Assembly: GCA_013433145.1 (NCBI GenBank)
Contig: CM024178.1
Coordinates: 3,519,260 to 3,583,259 of the forward strand
Source: Ascaris suum
Taxonomy: Eukaryota > Nematoda > Chromadorea > Rhabditida > Ascarididae
Direction of reading: 5' to 3'
Length of the DNA: 64,000 nt
Both the position numbers and the translations under genes were made by a program. Within the stretch, counting starts at the first letter, position 1, and each line of letters starts with the position of its first letter. The notes beneath the pieces are model-generated. The model saw nothing but the letters and a program-made list of their open reading frames with translations, made no database searches and was not told the origin of the DNA. Positions 21,901 through 34,600 of this stretch are shown here, one piece after another.

Positions 21901-24900
21901 TCAACAGATTTTGTTTGACATTCGCCGCAGCTCTGTGCTCCTGCAAACTCTGTTCTCCTTGAGCGTCGCTATCGTTAATGTTCGCATTACGGCTGCCGAT
22001 GTGCTCGTCCGGCATCCCTTCCCCATTTTTAGCATCTTCATTTTCTTCGGAAAATATTTCAGAGTCACAAAAGAGTATTTAATAGTATGACAGATCCTTC
22101 TAGCCTCAAAAAATTCTCAACATTATCTTGTGGTTAAAAAAAACGAAACGTCATCAACAAAGACGCATCTGTTGCATACAATAGGCATAAATAACAGATC
22201 ACTAAAAAGAGTGCTGTGCCCACTTATGTAAAGAAAGACCCGCTCCTATATGCAGCAAAGAGAAATCATCAATCTGCCGTAATGGAAACGAAGAAATTTA
22301 AAGGAATAAAATAAATAAAGGTAATATAAACGTAAGGAACACGCTTCGGTGTTCATTTTAAAAAAAGGCGCATAATGGATCAACTTCCGATGGGAACAGT
22401 TTCAGACGTACATTACCATTTAGAAACAAAAGTTGCGTTAGCTCACTGAGCTGGCGTGAATTAATGTGATGTGCTTCGTTATACGCATATGTCGCTCCTC
22501 GCCACGATCACCGCTGCCTTCTCCTCCCGCTCCCTTCCATCTACTTCCTCCCAGCACTCACAGCAGCGTGACTTCCCTACACGACGTTCTCTTACGGTTG
22601 AGCCGACCACGCTGACTTTAGCTGGAGCAAGTAATCTCTTCACAAATGCTAAATGTTGCACGTTCCTTGCCTATGCCTTGAATTAGCCGTAGCACCACAG
22701 GGAAAGAACTGTGGCTCAGGTGCAATTGTTTAGACTACTCACATTTCACTAAGAAATCGTGTTCTGATGGGAAGCTTATAGTCGGTAACCGACTGGAACC
22801 ACTTGATTGCAGTTGGGACCCGAGTGAGAGTGATCAAGTTCCAAAAATGTTGCTCGGTCTCCGAGTGATAGTCTTCAACGATATTTACTAGTAGCATTTT
22901 GGCACGATGTCGCCGTCAGGAATTCTCTAAACGTCAACGCTTCAAAATGGGCACATCGAAACAGAAATAAAACCGGAATTTCAACAACAAATGAAGTAAG
23001 GTGTAAGCATTGAAACAAGGAACGCACCTGGAATGAGAAAATCGCAAGGCGGAATACCATCAGAGTTCCAGGAAAAAATTTGCTCTCAATGGTTGCGCCT
23101 TTCGCAACATGACGGAGGCTAGGTCGAAAAAGAAGAAGCAATATTCGAGATATTTTGAAAGGAAGGAAGAATAGCAAAACTGAGATGGACACTAAACGTG
23201 TGCCGTATGTGGACTGACTGGCGCACAGCAAAGAATTACACTGGCTTACGCAAAACGTTGAAGATCCTTTCCAGAGGTTAGCGGAAAAATCGAAGGATTT
23301 TGCTGCTCTAATATGGAAGAGAGTGATGAATAATAGAAAATAGTCATCAAATTGCGTGGATGCTAGCCGCGGCACAACTCGAAATCGTCAACAGACGGCA
23401 GTTACAGATATTGCAGATGTGGAGGGGCCGTTATCAGCTATACAGAAAACGAGCAAAAAGCGAAAACCTCCTCGGTTCGCTAACGTTTACATAGTAAATC
23501 GTCCGTTGCTGCAGTTGGAAGAGTTCTTATTGGCGTACGCTTTGAATGGACCACTGGATACTTTCTTCAGCAATGGTAATAATAAACTTTCGCTCGAAAC
23601 AGAGTACGCCTTACATCCTGTTCGCGTGCTAATGCGAGCACGCAGAGCGCTCATGCGTAATTTTAAAATTGTTCGCATATGCGGTTCGTATCGCTGACTT
23701 AGATTCGTTCATAAGTTAATTTGCATAGTTAGGGGTTCGTATCGCGTTCTTCCTGGACCACAGTTCGGTTCACTGGAAATTAAACATACAGATGAATTTG
23801 TCAGGGAGTTTGACTCCGCAGTCGCCCACAAACGGTTTGCTTCGCTGCTGTCGTTAGAATCAGAGAAGGAGGATCGAAATAGGAAATTCTTGACTTTCTC
23901 CGGAGGAAAGAAAAAAGATTTGCACCTTGATTTCTGCTCCTGCTTAAACGGGTATTTGACCCCTACGACCACCTGAGAAGTCGACGCTGGGGTCACATCT
24001 CAAAGTCAGTCCCTAAAGGCATCCGTTACTGTGCAGAATTTAGATTGGCGGACGCATTGCATCCAAACGTCGTTGCAGAGCACATCACATGTGAGTCACG
24101 TGTCGCGCGATCTTCGGTGACCTTCTTTCCGTCCCGGTACCCCTAGGAGAAGTCTAAAGTTTAGACTTCGTCTCCAAGAAACCCGAACTCCATTCACCCC
24201 CAACCTAACTTTTGCGTCTCGCAAGTTCGAACCTCAGAGGGGCAGATGGATCAAAGCACGAGCAAGCTGTGCGCAGGCATGACGTTGATGTAATGCGCCT
24301 TTGCTAAAATTTGCACCAGAATGTCGTAATTAGCATGATAGTGTCATGTGTATGAGACAGCACAAGGCAACAAATAGTTTCAGAAGCAGTGTAGATCGGA
24401 GCGCAACGGTTGAGTGGCCGGTACTTGAAAGGGCAGTCTGATGTCAAGCGATGGTGAGAGTGCGCAGCTGCGCCACGACATCCAAGTCGAGAAGGCGAAG
24501 ATACGGACCGAGAAGAACAGGTGCTTTTTTAAATTCCGCTGATTGAAGACGTCTGACAAGTGCTGCAATCCAGAGAAGGAATTGCTATGAGAGTTGACTT
24601 AAATGGAGGGAAACGTGGACCACGTAAGAAGAGTTGACTTAAATGATGTGGAGGGAAACGATGAGGGATGTAACTGTGCATGACCGTGAACCGGCGACCA
24701 AGACAGGGACTGTTATATGTCATAATTGGCATGATGACGTCATGTGTGTGAGCAGAGTCCAAAGCAAGAAATGATCAGTAAGTTTAAAGCTGCATAAACG
24801 GCATTTTTAAAGGCTATGATTCAGAAGCAATGAGTAATATATATTCATTTGGTTCACGTCCTGGCTATAAGATTTGGGTCTAACGTTGTCCAACACACTT

Positions 24901-25452
24901 CACATTCGTCGAGAGTTGACCTGAATGTGTGCCAAATGCAGTAATAAGGGCTCTTTGCACAGCTCGTCAAGTCGTCAAGTGCCGCTTCTTAGGATTTCCG
25001 CTGCACTTGCATAGAGACATATTGGAACTTTGTTCGCCTCTGATCTGGCTTCAGAGGAAACCACTTCTGACTTCCTTAAGTGATAAGCTCTTCAATTCTA
25101 AAGATCATATTCATTTTTGATGGACCTCCCTACTCAACACTGACTGTCGCCGACACTCAATTGCTCGCCTATCGAGCTCTAGTTCATGTGCATCCATTTA
25201 TCTAGTGGTTCCAAATCGGAAGTCTCGAAAACGTGTTTTGCGAAATTTGCTGGCTGATGACCTCCTAGACCATCATTTAAGTTGGTTTATCAAATCCCAG
25301 CTAAGTTGCTTCTCCTGCTCGGTTGGGTTGCATTTAAAACGGAATGACCATAAACAAGCGACCTTATATGAGGTTCGTATGAGCGGTTGGAAAAGGTGGT
25401 ATGAATGTTTATAATGCATCCTGTTCTGCCAGCTCTCACGGTGTTTTTGCAG
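18991..25452. other. Gene-poor stretch upstream of the eIF3d gene
   Basis: The largest open frames are 20472-20885 plus (137 codons), 22875-23375 minus (166 codons, hydrophobic and Phe/Leu-rich) and 23356-23697 plus (113 codons). None has a recognisable domain or a convincing splice context. The missing first coding exon of eIF3d should lie in the right part of this stretch, but I could not identify it. Confidence 0.4.
24591..24660 (+). repeat. Short local duplication
   Basis: The string gagttgacttaaatg followed by gagggaaacg occurs at 24591-24615. It recurs at 24631-24660 with a 5-base insertion (atgtg). Confidence 0.75.
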
Positions 25453-25646
25453 GTTGCGGTTGCTTTTAAATCAAGGTCGCCCACCATTAGATGTGGCTGA
25501 AGGGGCGGATAATCGCGCTCAGTGTGGCTCTGTGGGGTCAGTGGAGCACTCCCAAGACCAGCCACACCAACAAACGAACAAATGTGACAGGATTGGGAAG
25601 GTGGCCGACTGGATTGGCGTTAACCAATTCGGCGACCGTAATAGAC
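25453..25646 (+). CDS. eif-3.D: eIF3d exon with [10 protein letters not shown] block (first one found)
   Basis: Acceptor gtttttgcag and donor gtaagt bound 194 bases, entered in phase 2 and left in phase 1. The end ([10 protein letters not shown], then FGDRNRR) is clear eIF3d. The preceding 25 residues align without gaps to the conserved N-terminal block but keep little of it: the usual DNP-x-GWGP appears as DNRAQCGS and the PYQPF-K motif as PHQQTNK. Upstream of that there is no similarity and no in-frame ATG, so another exon must carry the start. Confidence 0.85.
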
Positions 25647-28600
25647 GTAAGTTGAAATATACAACTCCAAACATATATGTGTATACCCTTCCGCTTACTC
25701 AACATAGTTTTATTTATGAGAACTGTTTCCTGAAAGCCAGCGACCCATCCTTCTAATGCAAAAACCCTGAAAAGTGGACAAATTCAAACCTCGAATCCGC
25801 GAACTGCGCTAAGATTGCGAACCTCGTAAGTTTTTACATTTTCAATGGTTTTTTTAAAATTCGATTTCGAATTTTCTTTTTCTGTACTTATAAATTAGGT
25901 CGGAGGTGTCTCATTTCTCCAAAAGACATTTGACACGTGACAGTTTCTTTCAGGGAATGACCGGTACAGCAATCACTACTCATCAGGAGCCGGTGGTTCA
26001 GAATACGATTACGTGCACGATGACGACGATTCGACGTTCCAGCTTGTGGATACGACTAAGCCTCACCGGTCGACGGTGCAACGAAGTGCCAGAATGAGGC
26101 AACAGCACTTTGTCTATGTTCGTTCTCTCGTAATCATAGCTTTCCATTCTTCGTGAAACTCATCAACGAGCAGAATAGACCGGAGCAATATATGTATGTA
26201 TGATAGAGTCTAATTAGCAGAAGGGAACCAGCAGAATGTGTTGGAGCGAATCGCATCACTCTGACATCACTACTTCTCCCACACTCAATTCCACGTTTGA
26301 TTTTCAATCTGATGGTCAAATGTACATGTTTGGTCGCCGCGATTGATGGATTATTAGATTTCCTTCTTGCCGCGCGCCTATTTTCTCTTTGGGCACTCGT
26401 GCCTGCGTTTTTCTAATGGTTAACTGTTTCCTCGCTAGTTTAGAAGAGTTTATTTTTTCTGCAACCAGTCTCAGGTTTCATGATTCCACGAACAGAAAAG
26501 TCGGTCCGACATCTGCGAGTGATTTTGATAGCCATCAGACCAAGTGCGTAGCTGCAAAGTTTTTGATATTGGTCGGCGACCGGCGCCGAAGACGATGTCA
26601 GTATTTTCATTTAAAAGTTCAAGACTTCCAGCAACTAACTCAGTCGTTCCTGAACCTTCCGTAATACCTGTTGGAAATGAGTTTGCGATCGCCAAGATCT
26701 ATCCTTCCCTTCCTGCTCACCATGAGCTGTGTCGCCGCATCAAGCAGTCGTTCTTGAGCGATCCGTGTATCTTTGTGATCGATTTTCATGAAGAACCTGC
26801 TCAACTCTATTCTCTACCGCCACCCCGTCAGTTTGAAGGCCTACTGGCCCCAATGTCCCTTCTGCTCGATATCTCGGACGATGTCCCACACCCCGATCTT
26901 CTGCGACCTTATAAGCGTCTATTCAGTTGTTAAAACCAAAGGAAACATTCTCGATCTCTCAGCGCTTCTTTCCTCTAAAGCTGATTGAATTCATTTATTT
27001 ATCCACGCTACTTCTCCGCATGCCGGTCTACTGAAGTGGGCTCGTGGACATTTCCTTTTCAGCGGAAAATAATCCAGAAGGAAGAGGAACGCCGAAAGCA
27101 GGCAACATATGAGCAGAATCAGAAGATTAAGAGAATTATCGCAAAGTGAGTCATTCTAATTCTAACGGTTGATAGCGCAGCATCCAATTTGTTTGCGAAA
27201 TGAGGAGATTGCGAGTTGTTCCATAAAATAAAGCCGTATGCCATGCTTCGATAAGAGACAGCAGTAGATATTTGTTCAGTCCGACAGGTGGTTCGGTTTC
27301 TTCTGCATCTGGTTTATATCGCTTTCTCCAACGCTGACCGAACTGATCGCAAATTTCGTGACTGAAGCTTCTGGCAGAGTGGCCGATCTTTTCTGCTATT
27401 ACTCAGCCTTTTATACTGAGGAATACTCGTCAGTGTGCTTTTTTTTATTTGCGGTGCTTTTTCTTTCCTCTGTTCGTTTTAGCAGCACTGCAACGATATT
27501 TAGTAAAATATAGCTATTTTTCGATGATGAGACGTGTTTCGCTTTTATAAGTTCTTTGAGCGTTTCTTGTGAGGTGTGTCACTTTCGCCTTTTTTCATTA
27601 AATAATTATATTCCGCAAATTTGAGGTGAATTTCTGGCAGATTATTATTTGAATGTTGTTAAAAAACTCTATTTCTGTATTGCTCCAAAGAGGCTGCAAC
27701 CTTGGTTTATGAACACCGATTTTAAAAAAGAGAGCAATTTGAAACTACGACAAACCGAAAACTTACGTTTTCTCGTTCCTCAAATTGACGTTTGTGTGTG
27801 TATAAAGAAACCTCTTTGTGTAAATTTTCTGCGAGGAACTACGATGAGGTTATGCATTTGTTTTCGATAAGTAACTATGTCATACGCCATAAAATTATTC
27901 TACATTTGCTATACATAAGCTATCAAAAACTCAGATTTAAAAGGAACTCAACTCCACTAGAGCTCAATGTCCTTACATTTTGTGTGTTTGCAGATCCATA
28001 ACAAAGGTGTAAAAGACTATGACAAGGAATCTCTTCATAGGAGATGAAACTAAAAGTGAATTCCTTTCACGAAATTATCTTTTCAATAAAGTCTCTTAAA
28101 TAGTTCTAGCTGGCTATTTTGGAGAACTGAAATATTTCGATTTGTTTGCTCGTCTCTCACCTTAATAAAGAGGGACTATTAGTGAAGCCAACAAGGTCAA
28201 AACTCATCGAGTACAATAGCATTTCTTGTAAAGAATCTGTGCTGTCTTCTCGTGTGCTACCTCATGAAGCAGCTCCTGTGAAGTTGTCAGAAGTGTAGGC
28301 TGCAAGATTAGTTTTGCCATATTATAAAGACATAAGTGTATCCAACCCTCTATATGCCAACGATTGTCTTTCATTTCATTCCTTATTCCCCTTTATAATT
28401 TTTAATAATTATGGCAAAACTTATATATTATAATTTTAGCATAAATATTGAAACATTAGTCTCGGGGAAACTACTGAGGAAATTTGCATAAAAACTCATT
28501 CACTGCTGTAAGAGAATATATATTTTTGAAAGTTTCCTTCGATATAATTGGTATAGTCCACTGATAGAACGCAAATCGGGCTGTTTGCGTTGGCAAATCG

Positions 28601-31600
28601 CAAATTTTTGCAATAGTGGACGAATTTACTTCTTGAAAATGCATCTTTCTAATTACCGCATTAAGTGAGAATTTCTTAGGCTAAAAGTTAGTGGAAGGGG
28701 AGGGGCAAAAACCTCCTCGGCTCTGATGAGCATCGCAGAGCTCTTGCAATGTCACAGAAACATCCCTCGTACTGTTGAGTTGCACAGAAACATCCGTTCC
28801 TAGAGGATTTACTTGTACCGCCGCAGTGGTTGACTTTGAGTTGTTCACAATCTCCTGCACTTTCGTTATAAATTATGAACGCAGTTTAACGATCTGATTT
28901 CTGAAGGCTTACGTTTGCATAAATTTCCTATTCGATCCGCAGAAATCTTCAAATTCGAGAGCATTTCATCTGTAGTTCATGTAGACCTCAGGTAACTTTC
29001 ACACCGTTATTATACTAGATTTTTTCGTCTCAGAATGCAATTGCAACAAGTTTCATTCCAACACCAAAAAAGCTGCCATGCCATAGTGGAGTACCGTCGG
29101 TAATATGCAGCATTATGGAGCATAGTGTAGTTTGAAGGACACGAAGGCACCCCTGATGCGTACATAATTCAGCAGAACTTATTATCATGTGCGCTCTATA
29201 AAGTAGATTTATGTGGAAGATTGAATCGCAAGGCAGCAGAAAGACGTCAATTCTCTGAAATAAGGAAAACACCGAATGAGTGTTATTCTACGCTTCGTGA
29301 ACTCCTCACTTGTTTTGTCAGGAATCTCATTTTTCGAGCGTTATTTAGCGAAGTCGTCAAAGGAACGATCGTGCATAAAAGAAGATGCTTTTACAGAGAA
29401 CAGCAGAGGGCATTCAAACAATGGCAGAAGCGCGGTGGTGGTAATCGAGGACAAGGTCGTGACCGTGGTTGGTATAGCCGTTGGGATAAACGCAGCCTGA
29501 AGGATCTTCCAGCCAGTATCATCGTGCGTCCTGAATGGCAGCTCTTAGAGGAAATGGACTTTCTTCGACTCGCGAAACTCAGTTTGCCCAATGTCGACCC
29601 CGGCCAAGATATGTGAGTGGAAAGCTTCTTGCAATTGTTGTCGGATTTGGCTGTTATTGATGAAAGCATTCTTGACTTCTAAAAGCGGGTTTGTGAGGAC
29701 ATGATACTCATGTCTTCGATAAATTCAAAACTAGTCTATTATGCATTAGAGGCGAATTTTTTCGCTTGTGAAAGCGTAACAATCTCGTTCGATGACCGTG
29801 CCAAGATTTTCTTCGGCTCTTATGCTCACTCTAATCAATTGGTCCCCCCAGTTAAGCACTTTGATATGTGTACTTCAACAATAACAACTGGGGCTATGGA
29901 AATCACCACCTCCAAGTTTCTCCTTCCCCGCCTTTGCAAAGACAACGGTTTTAGTACAGCAGATAAATGCTTGTGAGCGACCACAGCAAAACCCGTATAG
30001 AACTTGTCTGAAGCTTTTGCCTTAGCAGAACTTCAGCTCATAAGTGGCAAAAATAATGAACTCGTGGATTAGTTACTTGTCTTCCTTACTTGTCTCTGGA
30101 CACTGTACGAAGGGCGAGTGCAGTCGCAGGTCGGTTTCCAATCAGGATTAGAACCCGCTGCAAGAGTACCGCATGAACAGAAGCAAAAGAGACCAAGAAA
30201 AACAATAATCTTGAGGAATGAGGTTGCAAGTCGCGAATTCGGTGCAGCAAGTTTTGACGATATTTTGGGGACATCAGAACCCATCTGTGGACACAGTTGC
30301 ATCTGATTATCGCAAGAAACCAGAACAATGCGTGATGAAGAATTTGTGAGGTGATCCCGATTTTGGGATCGCGCCCACGACCGCCCGATCTGTGAATTCT
30401 GAAGTCTGAAAGCTGAATTGAAGTGTTAACAGTTGTCCTGCGAACTACAAGCACGCAGGCAATATAGGTTTTTGAACGTTGCAGTAACGGGCACCGCTAT
30501 GGCCGACTGTATTTCTACGACAAGTGCTTCGATAAGGTGACCGTTAAAACAGAAAGACCGTTGCAGCGCTGTGGAGGAACATTCTACAACGTAACGACCA
30601 CGGAGGATCCAATTATTCAACAGGTTCACCCGAAACTTTCGACCTCTTCGACACGCTTTCGCGTGAAATTCATCTCTTGCGCAAGGATGATTTTCCCCCC
30701 TAAACTGTGATTAGCGAAACTTGCTTTAAAGAAGGGGAAGGAACACACGTTTAACCATAAAATTTCATGAATGCGCCTCCTTGAAAAAGTTTTTTGGAAA
30801 CACCATGTATCTGATGGACTCTTGACGGGTTTTAAGATCTTTTTCTCCAGTATTCCAATTGGAGGTACTCAGAAAATTTCGTATATTAAAAGTTTGTGCT
30901 TGTTTGCCACATAAGCAGCCGAGGATGCGAACAGGGGATCGCTAAGATCCCTGATCCGCCACATTTCACGAGGCTTATGACGTCGTCGGTGTTTTCTAGC
31001 CGACGTTTTGTTGTTCGCACTCACCTTTCACACAACTTGGCTTTAAAACCTTTCACACAACTCTATATCAAGCGAAAGTAATGACCACAACCATTGAAGT
31101 TCGACTGCGGAGGAGCTCTATATATCCGTGAATTAACACATATTTGTTTAGACGGAACCTTTGAAAGTTAGGTTATAGGAACTTTTCATGTGCTTTCGAA
31201 TTTCTGCTTGCTCAGCATCTATTCAGTGACAAAAAGCAGATGCATATTCACCTAAATTTGAAACTATAGGCCAACGCCTAATAGCTTCCGACAAATAGCT
31301 GAGTTGGAGACCTTCAGTGCTGTTAGATACTGCTGATGAATTTCTGGACCAACCCTTGAATCGACGATCTTGGTCCTACTTCTATGAAAAGGAATACTAA
31401 GGTACACAGATGCTAAAGTATCTCAGGATATGTCATAAGCCTAAGAACACGAGTTTATGAGGTACAGTTGATAATCGGCGCTCTTCGTTTCAATGTTCTC
31501 ATCAACGATGAGTGTTTCATCATTTTATTAGCGTTTTTCTTAGATATCAATGCTGATGCAATTAAAAGTCCCTCCACACTGTTCTCACAATAAGAAATCA

Positions 31601-34600
31601 TTCCATTAAATTATAAATCACAGCCAAATATCGCTCTTGTATAACGGTACTATATAATATTGACATCGAGTGCAGAAGCTTGTTTCGAGGAGGCGTCGAT
31701 GTATTTTTAGCACTTTAGCATTAGTAGACTACTGCTATTGGAACTGCTCTTCAATTTCGGCACATCTTATATGGTAGCAAAAATGGTTTTGGGAGACAGT
31801 AATTACAATTATTAAATGTATCATTACAATTATTAGGCGTAATCATCCATTGCGACGGTGAAACTACGGCCATTAATCATTAGTTCTTAGCAGCAAATAG
31901 TTCTATTATTTCTGTTGTTTCACCTCAGCTTGCGTATTTTCGGCTGCCGATCTTGTAGCACATGGTTTCTTCCATTCCCGTTGTACTTTTCCTTTCGATT
32001 CTTGGAAAGTTCTGAAGATTTGAACTGAAATCTATTGGTAGTGACAGGTTAAGATGAACTGTGCATTTTCTCCAAGCTAGGAACAACCTTCAGGAACATC
32101 TAAACTGTCTACTTTTCACAACGAGTAGAGCGTGATAGACAATAGCTTTCAATGGTGAAAGAGGAATCTCCTCGGTTCATTCAGCATGTTGGTGCGCAGA
32201 CTTTTCTTCACGAGTCGAAAACATCCCACAACATTACGATCCCCTCTGTCGAGTCTCAATTATTGTAACAACTCCGAGAATCGACACACGCTAGGAAGTG
32301 AAATGGAGCAAGTATTTTCTTCCTTCTTAAGTGTGACTTAATAAAAGTGCTCCTTTTTGCGAAGTCAGAGTCTGGCGTATTGATTTCATTTTCCGCTGAA
32401 ATCGGAGAAGATCTGCTTGCCATCGATGAATGAGCCGATATCATTCGAGTGTTCGATGCTTGTCTATCGTTTTCTACAAATGGCAGCCAGGCCGATGATG
32501 CAATAGCCGATCTTGTTGGCTTCATGTTGAATTCCACTTGTTGCATCTCTGGCAGTAACGTGGCTCATGATCGAATCCTCAATGCTATTTCACACAGAGT
32601 ATGCAATAAAGCGCCTATTACTGCGTTTATAGAACTGCAAAAAATTAACCTAAACTGTTTCCATTCTTTTCCATTTGCGTAAATGACTGCAAAACACTCA
32701 GACATGCCAACAGCGCTGATGCGCTTCCGCCCTTTGTTGAGAAACGTCAACTTGGCTGCACGTAGCAGAGCAAAGTACGGTACTCTAATGACAATGAAAC
32801 CGCTTTGCGAGGAAAGGCGATAAAATTACCGTGAAATGTGGGTAATGGCAGTGAAGGTAAGAAGCTTTGATCTAGCCAGTTGCAGGTTTAGTCCGGATGC
32901 AGAGGGAATGTTGTAAGAGGAGCGATCGGCTGATAGAACGTCAACGATGTGCCGATCATTCTGTTGCAACATTATGTCGGTATGACAAATTTTCATTGAT
33001 GAATGCGAAATAGAAATTTTTTTGCTCGAATCACAACTAATATTGCAGCTGGCTCGCGAGGATGCAGGTAACGTGTTCGCCACAGATGTCATATTGGCAA
33101 CACTAATGGCAGCCACTCGATCGGTTCATAGTTGGGACGTAGTCGCGTACAGAGTAGGCGACAAGCTTTTCTTCGACAAACGCAAAACGGCAGACTTCTC
33201 AAACCCTGTTGGTGAGTGTCATCCGTCTTTTTTCTTTTCTTCGCTGCTAACGGACTCTAGAACGGGTATGTCGGAACCTTTTGCTTTTGTCTATTTATCC
33301 TTTGCCAGCATATATGTGTTTCATTTTTCTGTCATGAAATGTTTATGTTATTCCCCCCCTCCCCCCGCAACCTCTCCCATTTGCTCATTCTGACACAAGG
33401 CCTGGTCGTGATGTTTTTTGGATGCTTCGAAAAATGTCCTCTAAAGTCATGTATTTCAATTATCTCGGAAACTGATCAAACTTCTCTTCATCCCTTCTCA
33501 CCTCTTCCCTTCTCTGGCCCAGAAAATATTCGAAAATGCGAAATTTAGGTTAAAGCCTTCTTCTCATTGCACCTCTATCTGTTTCTGCGTAGAATTTTTC
33601 TGTACTTTTCTTTCGTATTCTCCGCAAATCTGTGTCGAGTAGAGCTATTATGTGAGCACTCATGCAGATAGGATTAACTCACTCACTTTTTTTGGTTAAA
33701 GGAATGTGAGAAAAGAGTGTGGGAAAACGGTCAAGGGCACTATAAGATGTTGGGTTGTATCGAAAGGGCTGATTGCAACGCCGTTTTCACTATGTTCAGT
33801 TCCGGAATGATGAGACGGTGCGAGGTGGGGCCTAAGTCTCATCATCTCCCAGTTGAATACGCTTGAAGTGCAAGAGTCGGAGGTGATGTTGTTTTTTGTT
33901 GCAGCACCAAACGCTTCAAAATACAGCATTATTGCCTCTGATACAACAGAGTGGGGATTCTTCGAGTGATAGGTTTGTGTAAAGCAATAGTACTTTCACC
34001 CTTGCGATTTTGGCAAACCGATTAGAAGAATAGATAGCGTTTCATGTATGCAAAGGTATGTGTTCTTGTGGCTTAGGGCGAAGCTGAAGGGATTTGTTGA
34101 GTATGTTTGCTTCACTGGGCCGGTGGATACTTCTCACCACAAAAGTTCACAAGACAGGATTCACGGGGCACAGTTCAATTATACCGTGAGTGCTTTTTGA
34201 GAAACGGCGAGACAAATGTCTGTCTTACTACAAAAATTGCTATGCATGATGGCTCACCATTTTACAGTGTCCGAGCGTTCCATGTGCTACTGCTTTTGTA
34301 GTTTTACTTCAGTTTGTTGCGGAGTTTTTTTTAAACGACCATATCTCCGATCAGTCAGGTTTTTCTATCCTTTTGTAAGATATGCATTCGCGTTTTACTG
34401 TGGCCATGTTTGTCTCCTTTCACTTTGTTTTTTACTGCAAAAGTGAAGGCCGCCACGTTCTTTTTTCCTTCCAGATATCAGTGAAGTCATCAGAATTTAC
34501 TGTCTTTCATCCAGAATTGCACATAAAATGGGTTGATCTCACCCACATAACTACTATTTTCGCTCCCAACTCCACTGCCAAGATCCTACTGAAGAAAGCT

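Noticed and set aside
22875..23375. 166-codon minus-strand open frame
   Set aside because: Hydrophobic Phe/Leu/Ser-rich translation of A/G-rich complementary DNA. There is no domain, it is not spliced to anything recognisable, and this length is possible by chance in 64 kb.
23356..23697. 113-codon plus-strand open frame with a Lys/Arg-rich centre
   Set aside because: No ATG, no recognised family, and it overlaps a minus-strand frame. Left as unsupported.
24221..24240. tRNA-like internal promoter box (gttcgaacc)
   Set aside because: The flanking bases do not form a T-arm stem and no A box or acceptor stem lies upstream, so it is not a tRNA; a tRNA-derived SINE could not be shown either.
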